Both the position numbers and the translations under genes were made by a program. The notes below the pieces were generated by a model, which saw only the letters and a program-made list of their open reading frames with translations, did no database searches and was not told the DNA's origin. Below, in pieces: positions 4,800 through 12,088 of a stretch of 12,088 nt of DNA (position 1 is its first letter; every line of letters starts with the position of its first letter). Source of the stretch: JBGOTP01 sp041476545 (GTDB taxonomy: Bacteria > Acidobacteriota > Vicinamibacteria > Vicinamibacterales > CAVVIG01); the NCBI GenBank assembly GCA_041476545.1, contig JBGOTP010000137.1:1-12088 (forward strand), written 5' to 3'.

Positions 4800-6263
4800 C
4801 TAGAATTTTCGTGACCATTCGGTCGGCCATCGTTCCACCACGACTTTCTTCTCCGTGTAGAAATCAATCGCGTCGCGACCCTGCGCGTGCAGGTCGCCAA
4901 AGAAACTCTCTCTCCACCCGGAGAACGGGAAGAACGCCATCGGCGCCGCGACGCCGACGTTGATCCCGACGTTGCCAACTTCGGCCTCGTAGCGGAAGCG
5001 CCGCGCCGCGAGACCGTCACGCGTAAACAGGCACGCCATGTTGCCGTAGGCCGATCGATTCACATACGCGATGGCTTCGTCGATGGTTTCCACGCGCACG
5101 ACGCTGAGCACGGGGCCGAACACCTCTGACCGCGCGATCTCCGCGTCCGGGCGGATGTCCTCGAGCACGGTCGGCGCGACGAAGTGGCCGCGGCCGGCAG
5201 GCACGCGGGCCTCCGCGCCACCGACGCGCGTCGTCGCGCCATCACGCGCCGCACCGGCAAGCAGGCCGTGGATGCGCTGCCTGCTCTCCGCCGTGATCAC
5301 CGGCCCCATCTCGATGCCCTCGTCCAGGCCGTTGCCGACGCGCCGCGACGCCGCGGCGTCGGCGATCATCCCGGGAAACACGCGCGCGGCGTCACCGACC
5401 GCGATCGCCACCGACGTCGCGAGGCAGCGCTGGCCGGCGCAGCCGAACGCCGAGTCCGCCACGATCTTCGTCGTCATCTCCATGTCCGCGTCGGGGAGGA
5501 CGACGGTCGGATTCTTTGCGCCGCCCTGGCATTGCACGCGTTTGCCGGCGGCCGCTGCGCGGCTGTACACGTGGCGCGCGACCGGTGTTGACCCGACAAA
5601 CGAGACCGCGCGCACACCCGGATGGTCGAGCAGGCCGTCCACCGCTTCACGGCCGCCGTGCACGAGATTGACCACGCCGGCGGGGAGGTGAGTCGCCTCG
5701 ATCAGCTCGAAGACGCGCGCCATCGTGACCGGCGTCTTCTCCGACGGCTTGACGATCGCGCAGTTGCCGCAGGCGATTGCGTACGGGATGAACCAGAGTG
5801 GAATCATCCCGGGGAAATTGAAGGGCGTGATGATCGCGACGACGCCGACCGGTTGGCGGATCATGAACTCATCGATGCCGCGGGAGATGTCCTCGGCCGT
5901 GGCGCCCATCATCAGCATCGGGACACCGCATGCGACCTCGACATTCTCGATGCCGCGGCGCAGCTCACCCTCCGCCTCGGCGAGCGTCTTGCCGCATTCC
6001 GTCGTGATCGTCCTCGCCAGATCGCGAACGTTGTCGTCGAGGAGCCGCTTCAACGCGAAGAGGTGCTGGATGCGCTCGGCCGGCGGGGTCCGCCGCCATG
6101 CCGGAAACGCTGCACGCGCCGCGGCCACGGCGTCGTCGACATCCGCGGCGGACGACATCGGCACCGACGCGACTGGTTCCATGGTCGCAGGGTTGACGAC
6201 AGGCGCCGACGAGGTGCTTCGCGGCCGGCGCCACGCGCCGCCGACGTAGTTGGAGAGCTCCAT
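4800..6263 (-). CDS. mmsA: CoA-acylating methylmalonate-semialdehyde dehydrogenase (MmsA family)
   Basis: A 487-residue cytosolic enzyme of normal family length that oxidises (methyl)malonate semialdehyde with NAD and CoA to propionyl- or acetyl-CoA plus CO2, in valine, beta-alanine and inositol breakdown. Visible are NYVGGAW at the N-terminus, the NAD-binding TPFNFPGMIPLWFIPYAIACGN (about 147-168) and KPSEKTP, then FVGSTPVARH. QGGAKNP (245-251) stands where most aldehyde dehydrogenases have ELGG; loss of that Glu is typical of this CoA-dependent family. The nucleophile is Cys280 in FGCAGQRCLA, and the later EVFGPVL is present. The start is ATG 6263, where MELSNYVGG begins. It lies 5 bases after the transporter stop, with AGAGCG just upstream, so the two genes form an operon. 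The QCQGGAKNP variant marks a subgroup whose substrate may differ. Confidence 0.9.
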   Translation of the reverse strand: MELSNYVGGAWRRPRSTSSAPVVNPATMEPVASVPMSSAADVDDAVAAARAAFPAWRRTPPAERIQHLFALKRLLDDNVRDLARTITTECGKTLAEAEGELRRGIENVEVACGVPMLMMGATAEDISRGIDEFMIRQPVGVVAIITPFNFPGMIPLWFIPYAIACGNCAIVKPSEKTPVTMARVFELIEATHLPAGVVNLVHGGREAVDGLLDHPGVRAVSFVGSTPVARHVYSRAAAAGKRVQCQGGAKNPTVVLPDADMEMTTKIVADSAFGCAGQRCLATSVAIAVGDAARVFPGMIADAAASRRVGNGLDEGIEMGPVITAESRQRIHGLLAGAARDGATTRVGGAEARVPAGRGHFVAPTVLEDIRPDAEIARSEVFGPVLSVVRVETIDEAIAYVNRSAYGNMACLFTRDGLAARRFRYEAEVGNVGINVGVAAPMAFFPFSGWRESFFGDLHAQGRDAIDFYTEKKVVVERWPTEWSRKF

Positions 6264-6268
6264 TCGCT

Positions 6269-7498
6269 CTACGCGGGAACGCTGACGCGCGCGTCGCGCG
6301 GAGCCGCGACCGATGCCCGCAGACTGAACGCCATCACCGCAGCGATGAGCGCAAGCGCCGCGCTTCCGTAGAAGCACGCGTCCCAGCTGCCAAACTGTTC
6401 GTAGAGTGTCGCCGCGACGACACCGCCAATGATCGATGCGACGCCTTTCGCCGAGTAGAGGACACCGTAGTTCGACGTGGCGTGCCGCGCCCCGTAGTAG
6501 TCAGCGAGCAGCGACGGGAAGAGCGAGAAGACTTCGCCCCAGGTGAAGAACACGAGCACGAGCGTCACAGCGAAGAGCGTCCCGGAGAGCCGGCCCACCG
6601 TGAGCACGAGCAGCAGCGCCGCGGCCTGGAGCAGGAACGCGACGCCCATGGCCAGCTCGCGGCCGGTCTTGTCGGAGATCCAGCCCCAGAAGATGCGGCT
6701 GGCGCCGTTGGCGAGCGCGTTGAGCGAGGTGGCCAGCGTCAGCGCCGCCACGCTGATCCCCCACGTCGTCGCCATCGGCCCGGCATTGGCGGTGACGAGG
6801 AGGCCGCCGGTCGCCATCATGACGAACATCGCGTAGAGCAGATAGAACTGCGGCGTCCGCATCATTTGGCCGGTGGTGAAGTGACGCGTGCCGATCTCGG
6901 TGCCGGTCGCTCGCGCGGCGGCCACCGTCTGCGCCTCGCGCGCGGGATGCCGCAGGAACTGCGCGACGATCAGAATCACCGTGCCTTGAAATATCCCCGT
7001 CCACAGGAAGGCATTGCGGTAGCCCTGCGTTCGAATCGCCCAGGCGATGAAGGGGATGAAGAGCGCCGTGCCGCCTCCGAACGCGCCGGCAATGACGCCG
7101 GCCGCGAGGCCTCGCCGATCGCTGAACCACTTAAGCGCCGATCCCATCGAGCCGCCGTAGACCAGCGCGGCGCCGATGCCCGCAAGAACGTAGAGCGTGT
7201 AGAACATCGGCAGCGACGAGACCATCCCAAGCCCGCCCCATCCGATACCGCAGAGCACGCCGGCGATGGTGGTGAACACTCGCGGCCCCATCCGATCGAT
7301 CAGCCATCCCTGGAGGGGCTGAACCCACGTCTGAAAAAGGACGAAGTACGTGAATGCCAACTGGATTTCCGACAGCTTCCAGCCGGTGCTCTGCTGAATC
7401 GGCTTCACGAACAGCGTCCACGCGTACTGCAGGTTGGCGATCATCACCATCGCGATGACCGACGCACACAACTGAAACCACCGGTTGTTGATCTTCAT
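6269..7498 (-). CDS. OxlT-like MFS transporter (oxalate/formate antiporter family)
   Basis: A 409-residue inner-membrane carrier with about twelve hydrophobic segments. It matches the oxalate:formate antiporter family: WFQLCASVIAMVMIANLQYAW at the start, FVLFQTWVQPLQGWLIDRMGPR (53-73), and SALKWFSDRRGLAAG (120-134) after the first-half helices. The two basic residues needed for oxalate binding in Oxalobacter OxlT (Arg272, Lys355) have counterparts here: Arg268 in NGASRIFWGWISDK and Lys351 in SNYGVLYSAKG. ATG 7498 is preferred to the in-frame GTG 7516 because GGAGG stands seven bases before it. No oxalyl-CoA decarboxylase or formyl-CoA transferase gene is nearby; the partner is an MmsA-type dehydrogenase, so the real substrate may be another small carboxylate. 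Confidence 0.85.
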   Translation of the reverse strand: MKINNRWFQLCASVIAMVMIANLQYAWTLFVKPIQQSTGWKLSEIQLAFTYFVLFQTWVQPLQGWLIDRMGPRVFTTIAGVLCGIGWGGLGMVSSLPMFYTLYVLAGIGAALVYGGSMGSALKWFSDRRGLAAGVIAGAFGGGTALFIPFIAWAIRTQGYRNAFLWTGIFQGTVILIVAQFLRHPAREAQTVAAARATGTEIGTRHFTTGQMMRTPQFYLLYAMFVMMATGGLLVTANAGPMATTWGISVAALTLATSLNALANGASRIFWGWISDKTGRELAMGVAFLLQAAALLLVLTVGRLSGTLFAVTLVLVFFTWGEVFSLFPSLLADYYGARHATSNYGVLYSAKGVASIIGGVVAATLYEQFGSWDACFYGSAALALIAAVMAFSLRASVAAPRDARVSVPA

Positions 7499-7538
7499 CA
7501 AAGGGCCTCCAGCCACGAACCATCACGACCAACTCTCG

Positions 7539-7544
7539 ATTATG
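7539..7544 (-). promoter_or_regulatory. Candidate -10 box for the transporter-mmsA operon
   Basis: On the minus strand the hexamer reads CATAAT, one mismatch from TATAAT, about 40 bases before ATG 7498. There is no convincing -35 box at the right spacing, so it is a weak call. The rest of the 244-bp spacer (7499-7742) shows only a loose inverted repeat (TCGGTT/AACCGA near 7682-7715 on the complementary strand) without a T-run. Confidence 0.25.
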
Positions 7545-7742
7545 GCGGCTACACTTTCGCTCACCGCGCGCTAAGTCGTCAACCCGCGCCGGCACGAGAT
7601 GTCAAAGGTCGGCGATCATCCCGACTTCTTGGTCTAATTGGCCAACTCTTTGGAAGGGAGGTTGACAGTCCCGCCTGTATCGGTTGAATCCCGCGGCGGA
7701 CGTAACCGACAGGGCCTCCGTAGGGGCATCTTGGCCGGCGAG

Positions 7743-10010
7743 TTAGTGCACGCTCTCGAGCGGCCTCTTCAGCGTCTCGCGGATCTTCGTCGTGAGTGTT
7801 TCCATGGAAAACGGCTTCTGGATAAAGTGCGTGCTCGCCGCCTGCACGCCGTGCCGCAGAATCGCGTCGTCGGAATAACCCGACATGTAAAGGACTCGGG
7901 TCTCGCATCGCAGCCGTGTGACATGTTCAGCGAGCTCCCGCCCATTCATGCCGGGCATCACGACGTCGGTGAGCAGCAGATCGATCGGAGCCGTGTGGGC
8001 GCTGACGATCTCGAGTGCCTGCTGCCCATGCATCGCTTCGAGGACGGTATAACCGCTCTTCTTCAGGGCGCTCGCGATGAGCGCCGAAACACGCGCTTCG
8101 TCTTCGACGAGCAGCACGGTTTCAGTGCCACGTCCGTTGTCCGGTCGCGACGCGGTTTGCGCGGGCACGGCCTCTTCCTGCTCAGACGTCTGCGGCAGAT
8201 AGATGTGAAAGGTCGTACCCCGACCGACTTCGCTGTCCACATCGATGGCGCCGCCGAGCTGCTCGACGATGCCGTAGACCATCGCCAGGCCGAGACCTGT
8301 GCCGCGGCCTTCTTCCTTGGTTGTGAAGAACGGCTCGAAGATGCGCGCCTTGATCTCTTCGGTCATGCCGCAGCCGGTATCGCGAACAGACAGACGTACG
8401 TAACGGCCAGGCGCGATCGTCGCATGATGCTCGTCGGGCGCTTCGCTGTACACGATGTTCGTGAGCTCGATGCTGATCCTTCCGCCTTTCTCCATGGCAT
8501 CCCGCGCGTTGACCACCAGGTTGAGGAGCACCTGTTCGATCTGGCTGGGATCGGCGCGTACGAACCCGGTGTCGGGGCTCATCGACGTCGTGAACTCGAT
8601 GTCCTCACCGATGAGGCGCTGCAACATCTTCTCGGTGCTGGCAACCACGCGATCGAGAGAGATCACACGCACCTCGACGACATGCCGTCGGCTGAAGAGG
8701 AGCAATTGCTTCGTAAGGCTCGCTGCGCAGTCGGCAGCCTTGAGAATTTCCTCGACGTCGGCGCACCGCGTGTCTCCCGCCTCCAGTGTGTTCAGCAGCA
8801 GATCGCCGTACCCCGTAATGGCCATCAGTAGGTTGTTGAAGTCGTGGGCGACGCCGCCAGCCAGCCGTCCGAGCGCTTCGAGCTTCTGTGCCTGCCGAAA
8901 CTGGTCGTCCCGCTTCTTGGCCTCTTCGTACCAATGTCGCAGGCTCGTCGTCATCTCGTTGACGGACTGCGCCATCATGGTCGCCTCGGCGGTTCCACGG
9001 ACCGGCAGTTGACGCGTCCAGTTGCCGCCGGCGATGTCCTCGGCCGCTGCCGCCAGATCTTGAAGTGGACGGCTCATGCGCCTGCTGAACAGCAGGCTCC
9101 CGCCGATCGCCACCACAAAGATGATCGCGCCGGTACCGAGCAGCCGAAGCTGGATCTGATCGACGAACGCTTGCGTTGGACGCCAATCCTGCAGCAACAC
9201 CAAACGCCCTGATGCCGTGTCGAAGGAACTCGAAGACAGCGGAAAGGCCCCGATCGTGTACTCGCCGCCTCCGACTTGTTCAACGGTGCCCGACACGCCA
9301 TTGGCCTGCCAGTTGCCGCGCGCGAGAGCCGCGGTAAGCGCGGCGCGATCGGCCGCAGGCAGGCTGCTGGCGTAGAGATGGCCACCGGCGACCAGATTTA
9401 CCTGACAGTGAGTCACCTCGGCGAGCCGCCTGGCGATGGCGTCGTCGAGTGCATAGCCCACTGTGAACGTGCCGAGCAATTCGTCGGCGAACCTCGCCGG
9501 TTCAGAGACGACGAGAAACAGCCCATCCGTCCGGGCGACGATTCCCCGGGCCGATCGACCGGCGGTGGCCTCAGCGATGGTTGCCACGATGGCCGGCGAC
9601 GGCGGGATGCCACCCGGCCATCCTGGTCTCGTTGTCCAGTTTCCATGGGGGTCTCCGACGATCGCAAAATCGGCCTTGAGCTGCTGCCGATAGCCGTCCA
9701 CCATCGTTTCCAGCGTCGCCAGATCCTGGGCCAGGCGTGTGTCGGCCATGTGCGCGCGGAACACCGGGAGAGCCGTCACGAGTGCCGACTGCGCGCTGGC
9801 GAATTCGGCGCGGTCATCCGCGAGGCGGTAGAAGGCGGTACGCGCCGCTTCCAGATCGCTGGACGTGCGCTCGAGCGACCGTGCGGTGACGGCTCGCGTT
9901 GTTGCGACGAGCACGGCTGTGAGCGACAAGGCGATCAGCAGGATGACGCCGCCGACCACGCGTGCCTCGAGGCGGCGGTGCCAGGCGAGCGGCAGTGGGG
10001 TGCCGGCCAA
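7743..10010 (-). CDS. Hybrid sensor histidine kinase with periplasmic sensor region, HAMP and C-terminal receiver
   Basis: A two-component sensor of about 755 residues. Order: membrane helix (about 18-40); periplasmic sensor region (about 41-285, Cache-like in size and position); second helix (about 290-309); HAMP (SRRMSRPLQDLAAAAEDIAGGNW); dimerisation domain with phosphorylated His389 in GGVAHDFNNLL; and an ATPase domain with N-box QVLLNLVVNARDAM, DTGCGM, FEPFFTTK and GRGTGLGLAMVYG. A receiver follows (VLLVEDEA, Asp682 in LLTDVVMPGMNG, Lys732 in FIQKPF). There is no DNA-binding output. All catalytic boxes are intact. The frame is open well upstream but reads antisense-like sequence inside the barrel gene. 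I chose TTG 10010, just after that gene's stop; CTG 10022 (overlapping the TGA) and GTG 9959 are alternatives. Position suggests it senses something handled by the two exported proteins before it. Confidence 0.88.
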   Translation of the reverse strand: MAGTPLPLAWHRRLEARVVGGVILLIALSLTAVLVATTRAVTARSLERTSSDLEAARTAFYRLADDRAEFASAQSALVTALPVFRAHMADTRLAQDLATLETMVDGYRQQLKADFAIVGDPHGNWTTRPGWPGGIPPSPAIVATIAEATAGRSARGIVARTDGLFLVVSEPARFADELLGTFTVGYALDDAIARRLAEVTHCQVNLVAGGHLYASSLPAADRAALTAALARGNWQANGVSGTVEQVGGGEYTIGAFPLSSSSFDTASGRLVLLQDWRPTQAFVDQIQLRLLGTGAIIFVVAIGGSLLFSRRMSRPLQDLAAAAEDIAGGNWTRQLPVRGTAEATMMAQSVNEMTTSLRHWYEEAKKRDDQFRQAQKLEALGRLAGGVAHDFNNLLMAITGYGDLLLNTLEAGDTRCADVEEILKAADCAASLTKQLLLFSRRHVVEVRVISLDRVVASTEKMLQRLIGEDIEFTTSMSPDTGFVRADPSQIEQVLLNLVVNARDAMEKGGRISIELTNIVYSEAPDEHHATIAPGRYVRLSVRDTGCGMTEEIKARIFEPFFTTKEEGRGTGLGLAMVYGIVEQLGGAIDVDSEVGRGTTFHIYLPQTSEQEEAVPAQTASRPDNGRGTETVLLVEDEARVSALIASALKKSGYTVLEAMHGQQALEIVSAHTAPIDLLLTDVVMPGMNGRELAEHVTRLRCETRVLYMSGYSDDAILRHGVQAASTHFIQKPFSMETLTTKIRETLKRPLESVH

Positions 10011-10018
10011 AGGGCGTT

Positions 10019-11020
10019 TCAGCGGTGGCGGACGGAGTAGGTCACGCCGACGTCGATCGTCGCCTGACGATACTGGTCGAGTTGTCCCTTGTGATGGAGC
10101 ACGTTGACCTGCGCCGACAGGCCTTCGAAGAGCCGGATGCGGGCGCCGATCGTCTGGCGCTTCGTGTGCAACGCGAGTCCCGTAGTAGTGTCGTAGTCCA
10201 GCTGTTCGACTCGGGCCACAGCCGTGACGGGGCCCATCGCGACGCGGTGGACCATGACGTCCGCGTACCATCCGTCCGTGGTCGTGCCGTTGAACGGCCG
10301 GCCGGTGATCCACTCACCGCGGAACTGGACGCCGTCCCGCATCCACCGCACATCGATGCCCGTGAAATCAGTGTGGCCGAACGCGAAGGAAGCCGGTTGA
10401 TACGGCAGCGTCCGGATGTGGCTGACGCCGACAATCGCCGGGCCGAAGACGCTTTGGAGGCGCACGACGCTATCGAGACCGGACCGGCGCACGGCGCTGC
10501 CCACGTCGGCCGGAGCACCGAGGCTGGCTTCGACCGTGAATCGCGGCACGCCGACCAGCAGATCGGCTCCGTGCTCGAGAAAATTGTTTGAGAGAGCGAA
10601 GTAGCCGTCGTACCGGATGAGCGGCGCGCGCAGGAACCCGGTGTACGCGTGATCGCTGCCGCTGGAGATGCCAAACGGCGTTCGATAGCGTCCCGCGCGT
10701 GCGCCCACAACCGTGCCCCCCGGCAGGAACATGCGCTCGCCGTACGCTTCGATCACCTGTACGCGATCGCGGTACGGATACGCCGCGCCGAATGCGTCAG
10801 AGTTGTCGTCCGAACTCGTGGCCCACGCCGTCTCGACGTAGTAGCGGATGTGATCCGGGACTTCACCAAACGCGCGAAGCTGAGTTGCGACGGCCGACAC
10901 CTCGTCGCTCGACGTGCCTGCGGTGATCGAACCTTCGGTCGTGATCGATTGTCCACGCGCTACGTGGGCATTGAGCGTGCACGTCACCGCCACAAGAAGG
11001 ACGACGGTGTTCGGTCTCAT
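10019..11020 (-). CDS. Predicted outer-membrane beta-barrel (porin-like) protein
   Basis: A 333-residue exported protein; family not recognised by name. ATG 11020 is chosen because MRPNTVVLLVAVTCTLNAHVARGQ is a signal peptide and this ATG overlaps the preceding stop as ATGA. The mature chain lacks long hydrophobic helices and alternates polar and aromatic residues, ending in a strand (IDVGVTYSVRHR). Strand-like segments include YYVETAWATSS, VQVIEAYGERMFLPGGTVVGARAGRY, DGYFALSNNFLEHGADLLVG, VQFRGEWITGRPF, GWYADVMVHRVAMGPVTAVARVEQLDY, KRQTIGARIRLFEGLSAQVNV. Such alternation plus GRYRTPFG recalls outer-membrane porins. It lies between a copper-type protein and a sensor kinase, so it may admit or anchor something related to both; this is inference. 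Confidence 0.75.
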   Translation of the reverse strand: MRPNTVVLLVAVTCTLNAHVARGQSITTEGSITAGTSSDEVSAVATQLRAFGEVPDHIRYYVETAWATSSDDNSDAFGAAYPYRDRVQVIEAYGERMFLPGGTVVGARAGRYRTPFGISSGSDHAYTGFLRAPLIRYDGYFALSNNFLEHGADLLVGVPRFTVEASLGAPADVGSAVRRSGLDSVVRLQSVFGPAIVGVSHIRTLPYQPASFAFGHTDFTGIDVRWMRDGVQFRGEWITGRPFNGTTTDGWYADVMVHRVAMGPVTAVARVEQLDYDTTTGLALHTKRQTIGARIRLFEGLSAQVNVLHHKGQLDQYRQATIDVGVTYSVRHR

Positions 11021-11658
11021 TTTGACCAATCGATCGCCAGCTTGGCGTCGTTGCTCTCGGATGCCCCAGGCGTCCACACACCCGAAAGCTCGGGAGCACC
11101 CGCACGCCATGCGTGATACGTGTACCGGCTTGGTGGCACGGACGGGAGGTTGAAGGCGCCCGACTCGTCGGATACGCCGAAGTACGGTGTGTCGACGGCG
11201 AGCACATATGCCGCCATGTTCGGATGGATGTTGCAGAAGATGCGGCTCAGGCCCGGCTTGTCGAAGTGTACGGGTCTTGTTGCGCCGATCGGGTACATGC
11301 CCAGGTCGAAGACCTGGCCGTCACGGAATGAGAACACGTTGTGGAAGACTCGGTCATCGTTCGGAAATTCGACCGTGGTCCCTACGCGCACTGCGAGGAC
11401 GTGCGGGCTGAAGTTCAGATTGCGCTGATCGAGCACGACCTTGGCCGTCTGGGAGGGCCGCTGTGCGTTTGGTGCGTCCAGCCAGACGACGATGTTCGGG
11501 GCGGGCCGGCCGGCGATGCGCGCAATCCCGTGCACATCGGTGCCCTCCGCGGCGCCGGTAGGCACGGCCAAGGTAGCCACTGTGGCCAGACACAGGAAAA
11601 GAGCCAGCCTACTAGTCGCGCGGCGCAGACGGGGAGAGTTGAGCCTCTTCAGTGCCAC
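11017..11658 (-). CDS. Exported cupredoxin-like protein with copper-site residues
   Basis: A 213-residue periplasmic protein. The start is GTG 11658, with GGAGG six bases before it, giving a signal peptide (about residues 1-37, ending GAA). The mature part begins with a strand region like carboxypeptidase-regulatory or plastocyanin domains (VHGIARIAGRPAPNIVVWLDAP). It then shows VRVGTTVEFPNDDRVFHNVFSF with His106, and FCNIHPNMAAYVLAVDTPYFGVSD with Cys142, His145 and Met148. His…Cys-x2-His-x2-Met is the ligand set of type 1 copper proteins, so electron transfer or copper binding is likely. Homologous proteins are often labelled 'methylamine utilization protein', but nothing here supports methylamine use. 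Its TGA overlaps the start of the barrel gene. It heads the operon ending with the sensor kinase. Confidence 0.85.
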   Translation of the reverse strand: MALKRLNSPRLRRATSRLALFLCLATVATLAVPTGAAEGTDVHGIARIAGRPAPNIVVWLDAPNAQRPSQTAKVVLDQRNLNFSPHVLAVRVGTTVEFPNDDRVFHNVFSFRDGQVFDLGMYPIGATRPVHFDKPGLSRIFCNIHPNMAAYVLAVDTPYFGVSDESGAFNLPSVPPSRYTYHAWRAGAPELSGVWTPGASESNDAKLAIDWSK

Positions 11659-11671
11659 TGTAGACCTCCGG

Positions 11672-11708
11672 CCGATTGCGATATCTCCTTCTCTTTTCGG
11701 TCAATCGG
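11672..11708. promoter_or_regulatory. Inverted repeat upstream of the cupredoxin gene
   Basis: CCGATTG (11672-11678) and CAATCGG (11702-11708) are perfect 7-bp inverted arms around 23 bases. They lie directly before the Shine-Dalgarno sequence of the cupredoxin gene. They could be an operator or a leader hairpin. On the minus strand a TTGACC lies within the distal arm, but no good -10 follows. Confidence 0.35.
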
Positions 11709-11768
11709 TCTTACAGCCGCAGTAACCGGTCGGGATCTGGGGAGTATTCCCGCGCCCTCAGGACGCAG

Positions 11769-12077
11769 TCAACCTTCCAGGTCCTGCCGGAACACCGGTT
11801 GCGCGGGATCCACGCGACCGTCGATGACGGCCGCAAGCAGCCGTTCGTATGCCAGTGCCGCCTCCGGGAGCGAGGCGTAGCCGCGTTCCCATTGCAGCGT
11901 GCCGCCGCCCGAGTAGATGAGCGTGAAATACCGCCCCGACGCGTACTCGAGTTCGAGCATGGCATTCGGCCTGTCTGGATCGCCCGCCTGGCCGAGTACG
12001 TCCATCAGTCCGACGGACCACTGTCGCCCCTTTGGGTCGGTGACGACCTGGCGCTCGACGTACTGCCAGTCGTCCAT
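11769..12077 (-). CDS. Small protein of unknown function
   Basis: Family unrecognised. From ATG 12077 the product is 102 residues, soluble, without signal peptide or membrane helix. It reads MDDWQYVERQVVTDPKGRQWSVGLMDVLGQ, then MLELEYASGRYFTLIYSGGG (40-59), TLQWERGYASLPEA and an acidic/hydrophobic C-terminal helix (AALAYERLLAAVIDG). The beta-rich start and single C-terminal helix suggest a small compact alpha/beta fold. GTGGAGC before the ATG is a possible ribosome site but very close. The frame stays open to the edge of the window, so the true start might lie beyond it. It precedes the cupredoxin operon by 110 bases on the same strand and may be co-transcribed. Confidence 0.65.
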   Translation of the reverse strand: MDDWQYVERQVVTDPKGRQWSVGLMDVLGQAGDPDRPNAMLELEYASGRYFTLIYSGGGTLQWERGYASLPEAALAYERLLAAVIDGRVDPAQPVFRQDLEG

Positions 12078-12088
12078 GCTCCACAGGG

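Noticed and set aside
6264..6377. N-terminal extension of the MmsA-type enzyme by 38 residues
   Set aside because: It overlaps the end of the transporter gene, is Arg-rich and unlike the family, whereas MELSNYVGG at 6263 matches the usual beginning.
6482..7687. A long plus-strand frame (401 codons) over the transporter
   Set aside because: Arg/Glu/His-rich antisense reading of a clear MFS gene, with no motif of its own.
7638..8831. A 397-codon plus-strand frame over the kinase's receiver and ATPase domains
   Set aside because: Opposite strand of intact, conserved kinase motifs; composition is typical of antisense frames in GC-rich DNA.
10011..10313. N-terminal extension of the kinase to an upstream start at 10313
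   Set aside because: The extra residues are Arg/Pro/His-rich, lie wholly inside the barrel gene and precede the first membrane helix; they look like an out-of-frame reading.

Overview
The window is GC-rich, gene-dense bacterial DNA. Gene content points to Acidobacteriota, most likely a soil Vicinamibacteria-type genome. The clues are a PQQ-dependent dehydrogenase, a DUF6152 protein, secreted 'DGKPDL…TRPW' proteins and a cupredoxin coupled to a hybrid sensor kinase. This placement is inferred from gene content, not from a marker gene. I see no rRNA, tRNA, transposase, integrase or CRISPR array.

Left end (1-1560). The 3' part of a PQQ-dependent alcohol dehydrogenase gene runs off the left edge. 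A block of about 0.94 kb follows that looks acquired. It is bounded by an exact 22-bp direct repeat (521-542 and 1459-1480), contains a well-formed integron attC-like site (889-959), and carries a two-gene, ATGA-overlapping pair of small proteins. The right-hand repeat copy encodes the last residues of the second small protein, so it ends in the same residues as the dehydrogenase. A tandem REP-like repeat (1490-1554) lies just beyond.

Region 1534-3857. Three minus-strand genes are joined by two ATGA stop/start overlaps. They encode two paralogous secreted proteins of unknown function, then a secreted DUF6152 protein. A 292-bp divergent spacer separates them from a plus-strand gene.

Region 3858-4800. 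An exported protein joins a collagen-like Gly-X-Y stretch dominated by Gly-Thr-Asn to a C-terminal DUF1566 domain. A GC hairpin lies between it and the next, convergent gene.

Region 4800-7742. A minus-strand pair encodes an OxlT-like MFS transporter and a CoA-acylating methylmalonate-semialdehyde dehydrogenase (MmsA family), 5 nt apart. They plausibly link uptake of a carboxylate to acyl-CoA formation.

Region 7743-11768. A coupled minus-strand operon encodes a cupredoxin-like protein, an outer-membrane barrel-like protein and a hybrid histidine kinase with a periplasmic sensor region. The upstream pair shares an ATGA overlap, and the kinase frame runs through the end of the barrel gene. The arrangement suggests a periplasmic copper or redox and envelope module with its own signalling protein. 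A small unrecognised gene lies at the right edge.
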